Positions 10,640 to 21,319 of a stretch of 64,000 bases of DNA are shown here, one piece after another; position 1 is the stretch's first letter, and every line of letters starts with the position of its first letter. This DNA is from Homarus americanus (Eukaryota; Arthropoda; Malacostraca; Decapoda; Nephropidae). The DNA is taken from assembly GCF_018991925.1 (NCBI RefSeq), contig NW_024736071.1, positions 13,447,758 through 13,511,757 of the forward strand. Reading direction: 5' to 3'. The notes beneath the pieces were generated by a model that was given only the letters and a program-made list of their open reading frames with translations, made no database searches and had not been told where the DNA came from. Position numbers and translations under genes: made by a program.

Positions 10640-12300
10640 AGCGTCAGCTGTCAAACCAACACTGTCTCCTTATCTCCCCCCTCTCCTCCCTCCCTCTTAT
10701 AATGAGGTAAAATCTCATTTTAAGGGCTGCAATGAGTGGGATGGTTGTCCGCCGCTCGTTTGCTTGTTCGCAGCCCCACTAGGGGGGTAGACGGAGGTGA
10801 GAAGGTTGCTGCTGCCTCGTAGCACACCAGACACTATCCAGCCGGCACCACAGCTGCACTTCCCCCGCTGATCGATTCTAACTCTGGTTGTGTACTCATC
10901 TGAGGTTCCTGGGGCTCATGGGCTGATTCCCCAGTCCTTCACTATTCAGCTGTCAACTCCGGCCACCTACTCCAGCTACTGCCGCGGCTGCCACGTGATT
11001 TCCACTTCCTCCACGCCCGATCCACTATCCGTGCCCTGGTGTCTCTCCTGTGTGGCAAGACATCGCCCACCAACGCCGGCGCCAAGTGAGGAAGCTGCCC
11101 TGGACCTTCCCCCTGAGAGCGGATCACCGCGTTACCAGATCATTCCACCGTGCTGGTTAGGGGGAAGATTCTTCTACAACCGTAGGAAATATCTGTACAT
11201 TGTTGTATTGATTGTTTTGTTTCAAGTAATTGTTCGACTCCAGTGCTGTTTATTTAATATTTGTGTGAGTGGTGTCAGAGTTAAATTATTGTGATTATTT
11301 TCGTAGTAAAGAGATGTCAATATCTAACGGTTGTTTGTTGCCCCTTGGAAACCCATGGTTCTTGACTTTCTTTTTTATAAGATCCTGATTATGCTGGCAA
11401 GGGATTTATATCCCAAAGGCCAGGCCTTTACACTCATATGAAGAGGTAGGGTAGGAGTTTATGGTAGTAAAGTCGTAGAATGAGGAAAGTAGGTAGCGTG
11501 ATTCGAGGGTGTGAAGATAATATTATATATTAACAGGCTCGGTACAAGTGTAGTATAAAACCCAAATGTGTGTTACATCTTTATTTTACTAGCTCAATAG
11601 GGGGGATTAATAGGGGTTTGTACACAATACATAATAGACTATGATATTTTCCAATAACCTAACAAATAAAATGGGCAGTTTCACTAAGTCGATCGTTGGG
11701 GAGGTTCAGGATCACCGCACTACCTGTACTACCATCTACACAGCCAGCACTTACTTTTACACGTTGAGTGGATGGCACAACGTCGATGGACCAAGCTGAG
11801 ACCTCGTTGCAACTAGTGACAGACTTCTTCGATGAGACGACAAGCAGGACTGGGGGCGTGTGTTGCTGGCCCTTCACAGTTACATGAATAAAATCATCGT
11901 GAAAAGAGCTGCAGGGCCTTTATATTGGAGATCTCCAGCCGACAGACGACCTCTCCCAATTAACACTAATCTGGGAGTGTCTAAACTGGCTGTTATGTCA
12001 GGTAACAGAAGTGCTGTCTGGATAACAGTTCCTTGAATTAACAAGGTCATGACGGCGGGTTAAGCTAATCGCGTGGCGTTGAGAATTCTTGTTCCCTTTG
12101 TGACCTTGACCTCCCTTGGGTCAGGTCTTTATCTCACCTTAGTCACTGTAGGGTGTGTCAACTTCCGTGGGTGAACACGTGCTCCTCTGGTTATTGCTAA
12201 GTCTATGTTATACTAATGGCCTGGATGCTTTGGTCTGATAGATAAACATTATACTCTGCGAGGCCAGGGAGGTTTCTAGAGGGTCAATATATAGTTTTTT
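10640..12300. other. Unrecognised GC-richer block
   Basis: The part 10640-11180 is clearly richer in G and C than its surroundings. On the minus strand a TATAAAGG box lies at about 11917-11924. It could be LTR or promoter sequence of an unrecognised retroelement, but I found no matching pair of ends and no conserved protein. Confidence 0.35.
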
Positions 12301-12399
12301 CTTACTTATTTTTTATTGTTTTATCATTTAAAATGGTTAAAAATTATTTTTGGAAAAGTTGATTTTTCTCCATTTACCCCCGGGTGTGGGATACTGCCG

Positions 12400-14024
12400 G
12401 CAGCACACTAATCCGGGGTTTAAAGGTTAAAATTAACAGGGATGTGAAAAACACACATGATCTCTACATAAAGATGTATATTGAGAAAAGAAAGCAGATG
12501 TGCAAGGTTCTTTCGACAGCTTTATTATTCGAAGACCGAAACCATCAACTTCAGCTACACCAGTGTTTTTCAAACTTTTTTTACTGCGACCCACAGCCAG
12601 AACAATTTGAATTGCGACCCATTAAACCTAAGTGTAATGATATGAAATGAGTAAATCAAAGACAAACACTGGTCACAATTTTCCTTTATTTAGCATCGAC
12701 AAAATTCATGTAAATTTCTCATGATCCAGTTATATTTGAATTATATGTATCCAATTGTATGAAAATAAAAATATTCTGATTTATTTTCACGACCCATTTT
12801 TATTTTGCGACCCAAATTATTTATTTCGCGACCCACTGAAGGGTCGGGACCCATAGTTTGAAAACCCCTGAGCTACACCATCAAATTCAGCATCATAAGC
12901 AGCTTCAGCAACAACTTCAGTTTCAGCAACAGCTATGACATCTTTTTGAAAAGCTACAGCTTCAGCCAGAGTTGAACCTGACGACTTCGTCATCTGAGTA
13001 AAAACTAGCACAACATTCATTGGCTGTCCTTATGTTTTAGACTTTACCACCAATGGTGAGTAGAATTTTTGTTTTACATTAGTAAATATTATTTAAAACA
13101 TATATGAACATTAATAAGTGTTGCTTTCATATTATGTAGAGAAATGACAATATGTTTTCACATACTGTATAGTGTATACGCACTTACATACGTTGGCGTT
13201 TCCAATCCGTCTCTTTTTTTTCTTCACCATTAGTGGTGAGCTACTTCTATTGTTCCATTTATTAACATTAAATAACATTACCTAAAACATACATATTAAT
13301 TATTTTACATTTACTTTACAAAAGCTACAACTAGGGTCTTATTTTCTTCAGTTTCTTATGTAGAACTATCATTACAGGTGTAAACACTAATGAAAACAAT
13401 GTTTTAATATTCTACTTATTATTTTGAATTGTATTGTTCATTTCGCATCTATAAACATTAATTCAATCAAATACATATTCAGTAATAAACAATAATGAAT
13501 CTTTTGTACATACAGGGGGGGGTATTCTTAATAAGATAAATGACGCTGTTTACTTGAGTGTTCACGTATACGTTATCATTTCTCTATCGCCCTCCTTTTT
13601 TTTTCTTTAAAATCCGTGGTTACTTTTACTGTACATTAATAAACATTAATTAAAACATACATATTTTTTCTATATTAATTTTACTACAGATACAACCAGG
13701 GTCTTATTTCCTTCAATTTCAGATAGAAAACTGACAATGGCGTCCCATCTCCTCTTGTGTGACCATATTAATATTGATTTATATTGTATAAGGTGCATTC
13801 AGAAACATTATTTAAAGAACATAATTTTCATTTTTCATTAATTTTATTGTTTTGGGGGAAAAGAGGGTAAAAAGCCACACAAAAGATATGAAAAGGTCAG
13901 ACTTTGGAACGCATCTCATTATTATTGGTTTATTTTAATGGTAATTATTGATTCACGATACGATGATTCACCTTACACTATAATATTGGAGGACACTTTA
14001 CCGTCGTTATTCGAGGCTTTACTG
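12400..14024. mobile_element. Epsilon-family element, interrupted by a hAT
   Basis: It ends CGTTATTCGAGGCTTTACTG before TA. The body from about 13030 matches the inverse of 50434-51120 and the repeats in 27200-27900 (shared TTGTTCCATTTATTAACATT and TCTTATTTTCTTCAG). The left boundary is uncertain. The part 12880-13020 contains a degenerate AGCTTCAGCAAC repeat. Confidence 0.65.
12561..12870. mobile_element. Non-autonomous hAT element with perfect 8-bp target duplication
   Basis: The ends are CAGTGTTTTTCAAAC and GTTTGAAAACCCCTG. AGCTACAC occurs at 12553-12560 and again at 12871-12878. Internal repeats of TGCGACCCA are near both ends. There is no coding sequence. Confidence 0.95.
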
Positions 14025-14089
14025 TAAAAATACTAATAATAATAATAACAACACGAATAATAATATTAATAGAAGTATAAAATTACGTA

Positions 14090-16060
14090 CAGTAGGTCCT
14101 CGCTTAACGTCGGGGTTACATTCCTGAAAACGTACGTTAAGCGAAACAATGTTAAGCTGATCAATTTTTCCCATAAGAAATAGATAAAATACAGGAGTTA
14201 CGTTCCTGAGCCTCCCTTTGCCCCATGAAAAAAGTTACATATACAGAAATTATTGAAATTTCTATTGAGAATAGTGCATAGAACTACAGTATTAAGTTTG
14301 TATTGGTACTCACTGATGGGCGGAGGTGGTAGAGCGAGTGTGTGGTGGGTAGTGGAGCGAAGGAGGAGGATGGCAGGAGCGGAGGAGGAGGAGGGCAGGA
14401 GCGGAGGAGGGTGGGAGAGGAGGGTGATGAGTCACTGAGACTCTACGGCTGCCTCTTCCTCCTCCTGCTCTGACTGGGGTTCCTCCACCGCTGGTTGCTC
14501 CTCCTCCTCCTTGGCTGCCAGCTGCTGGTGTTAAGAAGCTCCTGCCATCCAGCAATGAAAAAATTAATCCAGTGTTCACTGCTTGGTGCTACTCATCTTC
14601 TTCTCCTTATAGATCTCGGTGTAGCTACGTTCTCTGCTTGGGTCGTCATCTAGAAGCATTTGCATTGCTTACTGGAACATGTTCAACGATTTTGCCAACC
14701 TCTTTGAAGTTAGAGTTCGTTAAGGTTCTTCTTCGTCGTCATCGTCTTCAACAGGACTGTGTTCTGTTAGTTGTTACAGTTATTCGTTGGTGAGCTCTTC
14801 TGTAGGGGATGCCAGGGTGTCCTCAATGTTGTCTGATTCCACCTCATTAAAGCCTGCTTGTCCAGCCAAGCTGAGGATATCCCTATTCACAGCCGAGACT
14901 AAGTCCGTGAATCCCATAAAACTGTTGACGCACTCGGGCCACAGCTTACGCCACACACCATTCAAGCAATTTTCTCAAATCTCTTCCCATGCCTTGCCAA
15001 TGTTGTCAATTGCATGGAGAATGTTGAAGCCGCGACAATATTCTTGGGTCATTGGTTTATTTTCTACGTCTGTAGCAGCTGGGCCATGGTACAGCATAAA
15101 TAATACACCTTGAATGCGGCGATGACGCCTTGGTCCATAGGCTGCATCAGTGCTGTTGTGTTGCGAGGCAGGAATACAACTTTCACACTGTCAAGCAAGT
15201 CATCGTGATTGGGAGGACGAGCCGGTGCATTGTGCAGGGACGGCGTACACGTTTAACCACTGCCTAAATATGGAGTCAGTATCAATGCCTTTTTGTTTGC
15301 CTTGTAAATGACAGGAAGGTGATCCTTAGAGTAACCTTTCAGGGCCCGTGGGTTGGCAGTGCGAGAAGTCAGCGTAGGCTTCAGCTTGAAGTTCACCGGC
15401 AGCGTTCGCGCCAACCAGCAGCGTCAAGCTGTCTTTTGCTGCTTTAAAACCCGACGCTCTTTTCTCCTCCTTGGAGATATAGGTCCTCACAGGCATCCTC
15501 TTCCAAAAGAGACCAGTCTCATCCACACTGAAGACTTGCTTCGGTGAGTAGCCTCCTTGCTGGATAATCCGTTTGAATTCTGGCGGGAAAGTCTAGGCAG
15601 CAACCGTATCTGAACTGGCAGCTTCACCAGTCATCTTTATATTGTGGGAGTTAGACCAAGCACAGCGGCTATGTCCACAGCACGTTCCCCATTTTCAAAT
15701 CGGGTTAATACATCCAATTTCGTAGCAAGGGTAATGGGCTTACGTTGCCTCTTCACTACACTAGCATCAATAGCACTTGATGGGCACTTGGAAGCCATTT
15801 CGAATGGTTATAGTACAATTTTAGAGCAAATACACTTATGCACGCACGATTGATGTGAAGTCATAACAGAGACTGGCTTGGCGTTGCTTGGGGACGCTGT
15901 GACGTTCCTCGAGTGAGGGCAGCGAGCCGAGCTGAGAGAGTGTAGCGCGGCCAGACAAGAGCGGATCACCGGGACTTTAAATGAATTTTTAGTCTCTAAA
16001 GTTCAGCGACGTAGTACCGAAACAGCGTTGAGCAGGACGACGTTAAGCGACAACTTACTG
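14090..16060 (-). mobile_element. Beta-family Tigger transposon, decayed
   Basis: The ends CAGTAGGTCCTCGCTTAACG and CGTTAAGCGACAACTTACTG are flanked by TA. The transposase lies on the minus strand, opposite in left-right order to the MITE at 5813-6387. The length of 1,971 bp is near that of a full Tigger, but the reading frame is broken. Confidence 0.92.
14780..15800 (-). pseudogene. Broken Tigger transposase
   Basis: From 15800 downward it reads MASKCPSSAIDASVVKRQRK, then LATKLDVLTRFENGERAVDIAA (first helix-turn-helix), then a stop. At 15526-15326 it reads MDETGLFWKRMPVRTYISKE, which holds the first catalytic Asp. Near 15230 the second catalytic block reads LHNAPARPPNHDD where family members have LLDNAP, so the second Asp is lost. 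The third is kept in LMQPMDQGV near 15130. The C-terminal acidic part (GFNEVESDNIEDTLASPTEE) is at about 14860-14790. Much of the DNA-binding region between the first two blocks is deleted. Confidence 0.88.
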
Positions 16061-16064
16061 TATA

Positions 16065-16546
16065 CAGCAAGTCCCCGTTGAACGAAAGGGTTAAGATCCA
16101 CTAAAAAGCTTTCGTTAGGTGGATTACGTTTACTGAAATAATTTTCCCCAAATAAATTAATGTAATAAGGGGGGATGTGTCCCTGTACTAAGCTCTGTGA
16201 CAAAATAATTGCAACGCATCAACTACTGTAGATAAAAACAAAAAAACATGTAAATCATAAAGGTACATAAACAGAATTGACAATTGTTGTGTATGAGAAT
16301 ATTAATTCATTCACTATAGTAATGATACACTGTTTCTTATTATGTTATCATAGGAAAATGCATGGTACAGGGGACCCCCCAAATTGGTGTTTAATAGTGA
16401 TTAATCATGGCATTGTAGCTACGCTTGACTCTTCACTGTTACCACCAGGTCACTGGGGGGGAGGGGGGACATATTTACTTGTGTACAAAGAAATGTATAT
16501 TCCCTTTATGTATTTGCCCTTAGGAAATTTTTTTCTTTTACCTGTA
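16065..16546. mobile_element. Fragments of two further Tigger-type elements
   Basis: CAGCAAGTCCCCGTTGAACG at 16065 looks like a left end without a partner. At 16369 ACAGGGGACCCCCCAAATT is a theta-family end (also seen at 19840 and 59300). The block 16380-16530 matches 20070-20120 and 59720-59790 in pieces. Confidence 0.55.
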
Positions 16547-17306
16547 CAGCAATCCCTCAATTAACGATGTTCTTACAAGTGGACCTCAACATGTTTTCGC
16601 TTGCATTTGGCGGTCCACCAGCTGTAGTATTAGTCCGCCAATACAGTAATCAGTTCTAGGGCTTAAATTCCTTACTATTTTAGTAAATATCAAGAAGTTT
16701 ATACTATTCAATAATTTTAAAAGTTTAATATTAAATTTTTTAGTCATTTTAACAATTATTGAACATAATTGAAGTACAGGAAACTAGTTTTATGCGGTCC
16801 AAACAGCCTGTCAACACACCAAACAGGCGTCAGTCTCTGTGTCTTTTCAGTGGAGGTAACATCTTGCTTGAGACTCTCTTCAACTAAATGCTTTTTTTCT
16901 GTGCTTCCAAGGAAATTATTGGTCATTTTGAAATTTATTTTACATATTGACAATATATAATGCAGTGCAGTGTTGATTTAAAGAAAATAATCTTGAATTA
17001 CACTAAGAGAACTAAAATTTTATGGGTGAAATGGCGCCATGGGGTGACTTCTCTTCCACCCCAATGCCTTCTTTTCTCCCTTCTCCTCCACCCCCATTCT
17101 CATTCCCATCACCATCCAGGAGCCATCTACATACACACCTCAAAGTAAGTATACTTTACTACCTTTTTAGTTGATTTTAGGCAATTTTCGGTGAGCTGGA
17201 ACCAATTACCCAAAAACCCATTGAAACAATGGTTTCGGCTAACGAATTTTTCGGTTAACGAGCAACTTTCTGGAATGAATTGTGCTCGTTAACCGAGGGA
17301 CCACTG
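16547..17306. mobile_element. Alpha-family Tigger-like MITE
   Basis: The ends CAGCAATCCCTCAATTAACG and GTTAACCGAGGGACCACTG are flanked by TA. It is a sister of 1-1875 without the CCGTATATAC insertion. Confidence 0.9.
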
Positions 17307-17317
17307 TATTGTATATA

Positions 17318-19368
17318 CAGTAGTACCCCGATTTACACGGTCAATTGAACCCACAGGGTGCCGCGGAAAGTGAAAACCGCGTAAAGTGAACAACAGAACA
17401 TATGGGATTAATTCCAATAGAGACTGGCCCGACCCCCAAACTTCACTTTTTCCGACACAATACCTATGTTGTAGTAAAAATAACATCCAAATTTTATGAT
17501 GGTATGCTCACACAATTAATATTTAAGAGAAATACAGTCGCCAGGTTAATATACATTCAAATAATGGACTCAAATCCCACCCCCCCCCCTTCCCAGCTCA
17601 CTGGCCCCTACCTCTCTGTGAAATGATTGGGTGAAACACTAGATTTTAACGTTTAGTAATAAATAATACCTCAGACTAAAGTTAGGATAATATAATTGAC
17701 ATTTCTGGATTCCTTGCAGGTCAGGGAATAGTTTGAATGTAAACTTCATATATTTTGCACAAAAGATAAAATACTTGCTTTGTGTAAACCAAATTATTAC
17801 ATTAGATCTAAAATTTGTATGTCTAATGCAAAATCCATGATGTTTATATTCAAAATGATCATCATATTGTAAGAATTCCAGCAATGTAAATTATATTCTG
17901 GCCGGGCAATTTGTATGAATTTTATGAGCTAAAACATATATCTTCATTAAATAAACAAAGAAATATTCTTGAAGGACACTATCTGTCAATCAAAATACTC
18001 GGCCCTAGCTGGGTCGGTCCCTCCCTCCCTCCCTCCCCCACCCCCACCTTCCCTCCCTACCAGAGAAGCTTTGGGAGAAAATAGTAATTTACATTTTTAG
18101 TAGTAAATAATAACTCAGACTAAAGTTAGGATAATATAATTGACATTTCTGGATTCCTTGCAGGTCAGGGAATATTTTGAATGTAAACTTCATATACAGT
18201 ATTTTGCACAAAAGATAAAATATTTGCTGTGTGTAAACCAAATTATTACATTAGATCTAAAATTTGTATGTCTAATGCAAAATCCATGATGTTTATATTC
18301 AAAATGATCATCATATTGTAAGAATTCCAGCAATGTAAATTATATTCTGGCCGGGTAATTTGTATGAATTTTATGAGCTAAAAAAAAAAATAATTATACA
18401 GTGACCCCTCGTTTAACGAACGCCTCGGTTAATGAAATTTCGGTTAACGAACTGCCTTCCATAAGGATCTTCAATTCGCTTAACGAACAAAAATTCGGTT
18501 AACGAATTTCTTACGAACCAACCTCAACATGTTTTCACTTGCACTGACTGGGCAACCAGCTTTAGTATCAGTCCGCCAATACATTAATCGGTTCTAGGGC
18601 TTAAATTCCTTACTATTTTAGTAAATATCAAGAAGTTTATACTATTCAATAATTTCAAAAGTTTAATATTCAATTTTTTAGTCATTTTAACAATTATTGA
18701 ACATAATTGAAGGTAAAGTGACAAGTTTAATGCGCGGCATCCAGCCTCTTAACACAGCAAACAGGCGTTAGTCTCTCTCTGTTTTCACTGGAGGTAACAT
18801 CTTGCTTGAGACTCTCTTCAACTAAACACTTTTTTTCTGTGTTTCCAAGCAAATTATTGGTCATTTTGAAATATATTTTACATATTGACAATATATAATG
18901 CAGTGCAGTGTTGATTTAAAGAAAATAATCTTGAAATACACCAAGAGAACTAAAATTTTATGGGTGAAATGGTGCCATGGGGTGACTTCTCTTCCACCCC
19001 AATGCCTTCTCTTCTTCCTTCTCCTCCACCCCCATTCTAATTCCCATCATCATCATCATCATCCAGGAGCCTTCTACATACACACCTCAAAGTAGGTGAA
19101 CTTTTCTACCATTTTTGTTGAATTTAGGAAATTTTCAGTGAGCTGGAACCAATTACCCAAAAACCCATTGAAACAATGGTTTCGGTTAATGAACTTTTCG
19201 GTTAACGAACGACCTTCTGGAACGGATTGAGTTCGTTAACCTAGGGGTCACTGTACTTCACGCGTATATGAGTAGATGCACCGCGGAAAGTGAAAGTCCG
19301 GTTCTGGCAAGGTACCGCGTAAATGAGAAATCGCGGAAAGTGAAACCGTGTAAAGCGGGGTAATACTG
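17318..19368. mobile_element. Gamma-family element D2 with two modules, interrupted
   Basis: The ends CAGTAGTACCCCGATTTACA and AAGCGGGGTAATACTG are flanked by TA. Modules lie at about 17660-17910 and 18113-18365. An alpha MITE sits at 18399-19253; the copy D5 reads uninterrupted across the same point. Confidence 0.9.
18399..19253. mobile_element. Alpha-family MITE nested in gamma element D2
   Basis: The ends CAGTGACCCCTCGTTTAACG and CGTTAACCTAGGGGTCACTG carry TA duplications at 18397 and 19254. A near-identical copy in inverse orientation is at 56155-56996. Confidence 0.92.
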
Positions 19369-19374
19369 TACAGT

Positions 19375-19376
<2 letters not shown>

Positions 19377-19422
<46 letters not shown>

Positions 19423-19427
19423 GTGTT
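19377..19427. repeat. TG microsatellite
   Basis: A (TG)n run with one C interruption. Confidence 0.95.
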
Positions 19428-19469
19428 TGTGTACACACACAAACAAAACACATACAAATAAATAATAAT

Positions 19470-19627
19470 GGGAAAATACTCTCACAAATAATCAGAAACA
19501 AATTTATGAAAAATGTGACATGTCTACCCTCAAGTCTGTACTTTATTTATTAAAGCATGGACTTGAGGGAAGACTGTCACATTTTTAATATTTTTTTTTT
19601 CTGATTACTTGTGAGAGTATTTTCCCA
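19470..19627. repeat. Foldback repeat with arms of about 65 bp
   Basis: GGGAAAATACTCTCACAAAT at 19469 is inverse to TGTGAGAGTATTTTCCC ending at 19627; the arms continue through CTCAAGTC / GACTTGAG. A second copy is at 59425-59600. Confidence 0.8.
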
Positions 19628-19689
19628 TTTTTATTTATTTGTATGTGTTTTGTTTGTGTCTCTCTACATACAAACATATATTTACAATA

Positions 19690-20340
19690 CAGGTAAAGGA
19701 AATTACTGTCTCTAGAACGAATGGCTCCCTGCCCCAGCCGCAAAAATGCCAGCAACTTTAAAACTGCTCACAGATATTCTTGGGTACATCCCGGGTGTCA
19801 TCCACGAATAATAGAGGAACGCGAAATAAAAATCCACAAATTTGGGGGGTCCCCTGTATATATAATCTGTTTATCACTGAGCCTATCACTGTTTTCAAAT
19901 TAGACTACATACAAGATATGTAATTCGCCCATACGTACACCTGGATACACCTGGCAAACAGGAGCAGGTAAAGGGAGAGTGACCCCAAGTTGAGCATTGT
20001 TTGCAGTTGTAATTTTCTTAGCTCCCTGCCATATTTCACTGTATTTGCTGTTATTATTAATGCTTGCTGATAGAATAGTGTTTAATAGTGATTAATCATG
20101 GCATTGTAGTTAGGTTAGACTCTTCACTGTAACTAACAGGCCATTGGGCCAAGCTGGGAGGCGTTATGGTTGTTTTTCAACTCGTATTTTTGGTTAAATA
20201 TATGTAACATTCTTTATTTATTTTTACTCAGTTACATGCACACACCATCCTACATACATATTGTGAAAAAAATATAAGAAATAATTGTCTTAAGGGCAAA
20301 CACAAAAAAGGAATATACATTTCTTTGCCCATGAGTTAGC
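19690..20340. mobile_element. Theta-family fragment
   Basis: It contains ACGAATGGCTCCCTGCCCCAGC and TTGGGGGGTCCCCTGTA. The former is shared, inverted, with about 59360-59395. The block 20070-20330 shares ATTAATCATGGCATTGTAG with 16400. Confidence 0.6.
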
Positions 20341-20349
20341 TGGTTCAGT

Positions 20350-20471
20350 GAGGGAAATTTGTTAACAAACACGGAATTTAGGGAATTTTCTGGAAAAATT
20401 CCAAGCAAATTTTAGTTATAGCTATTGGAGAGTTCTGGGTTTGAGGGATTCCAGCTAACGGAGATATTACT
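20350..20471. mobile_element. Iota-family end fragment
   Basis: GGGTTTGAGGGATTCCAGCT to ATATTACTG before TA. It matches the right end of 6390-6737. Confidence 0.6.
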
Positions 20472-20738
20472 GTATCACTGTATCTACATTCCAGGATATT
20501 TTCCATAATGAGATGGCTGACAAAACCTTTTGAGAAAATAAAAAAAATTAGAAAAATTCAATGGTTCCCAAAAATGGTCAATGCAATACCAGAATATAAA
20601 TTCTGGCCAGGTTTAACTTTTGTGAATGATATATACCTCCCGGATCATAATATTACTTACACTTAAGACACTGAAGAATATAGATATTCAGACAAATGGT
20701 AAACAACAACAAAATCAAACTATAACTTGTGAAGTTAC

Positions 20739-20921
20739 CTGATAACTTGTGTCCACATGAAGTCTTCACATCATCATCAATAGTGACAACATCAACTTCT
20801 TGCAGTCCAACCTGGCCATTCACTGGCATACAGTTATCAACATCTTGCACCAATTTTTCTAGATTGCCCAAGTATGATAAGGTTTTCTCAGGTTTTGTGC
20901 TCACAGATAAAGAAAATTGAT
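20739..20921 (-). CDS. YEATS2: YEATS2 exon, acidic linker region
   Basis: This exon lies between CTCTTTCAG and TCAG/GTAACT. It encodes 60 full codons beginning DQFSLSVSTKPEKTLSYLGN and including LQEVDVVTIDDDVKTSC. The order Leu-rich helix, then EVD with hydrophobics and acidic residues, resembles the human stretch NLCRKLEDLQQF...EEEVDILSL that follows the previous exon's match. Sequence similarity alone would be weak; the perfect phase (enters phase 1, leaves phase 1) and position make it convincing. It is 8.1 kb from the preceding exon and 15.8 kb from the next, both gaps packed with repeats. Confidence 0.85.
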
Positions 20922-20939
20922 CTGAAAGAGATAAGAAAT

Positions 20940-21317
20940 GAATGATGATATGACAAACAAGTCTCATTAAATATTCTATCAAATCAGCATTCATTGGGAG
21001 TCCATAATTTTAGAAAATTTACTGAACTTTGAAAAAAAATAAAAATTTAGCACATGATGTTCTACTTTCTTGGCTTACAAGGAATATGACTGAGACCTTG
21101 AGAAAACTGTCAAATGTCCTGGTTAAAAGGTGACTTCTACAGTATTCTCATACAAACTGAATGACAAGCTCTTGACTATGAGAAAACCCTCCAAACACAG
21201 ATTATGATGAATCAGATTTGAAAATCCTCCCAAAACCACCTTACATGTTTTGAACACATAACATTTTCATTCCTCCTTTGCATAGCAAGATGACCTGTAG
21301 ACTTAAACACCTATATA
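20940..21317. other. Intron stretch, nothing recognised
   Basis: No gene, repeat end or clear structure seen. Confidence 0.5.
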
Positions 21318-21319
21318 TA

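Larger units (their letters stand above)
4953..20738 (-). other. YEATS2: YEATS2 intron, 15.8 kb
   Basis: GTAACT to TATATTTCAG on the minus strand. It is filled with Tigger-type elements of the alpha, beta, gamma, delta, theta and iota families, one hAT element and an unrecognised GC-richer block at 10640-12300. Confidence 0.8.

Noticed and set aside
10890..11294. 134-residue plus-strand frame in the GC-richer block
   Set aside because: No family resemblance, and the composition alone explains the lack of stops.
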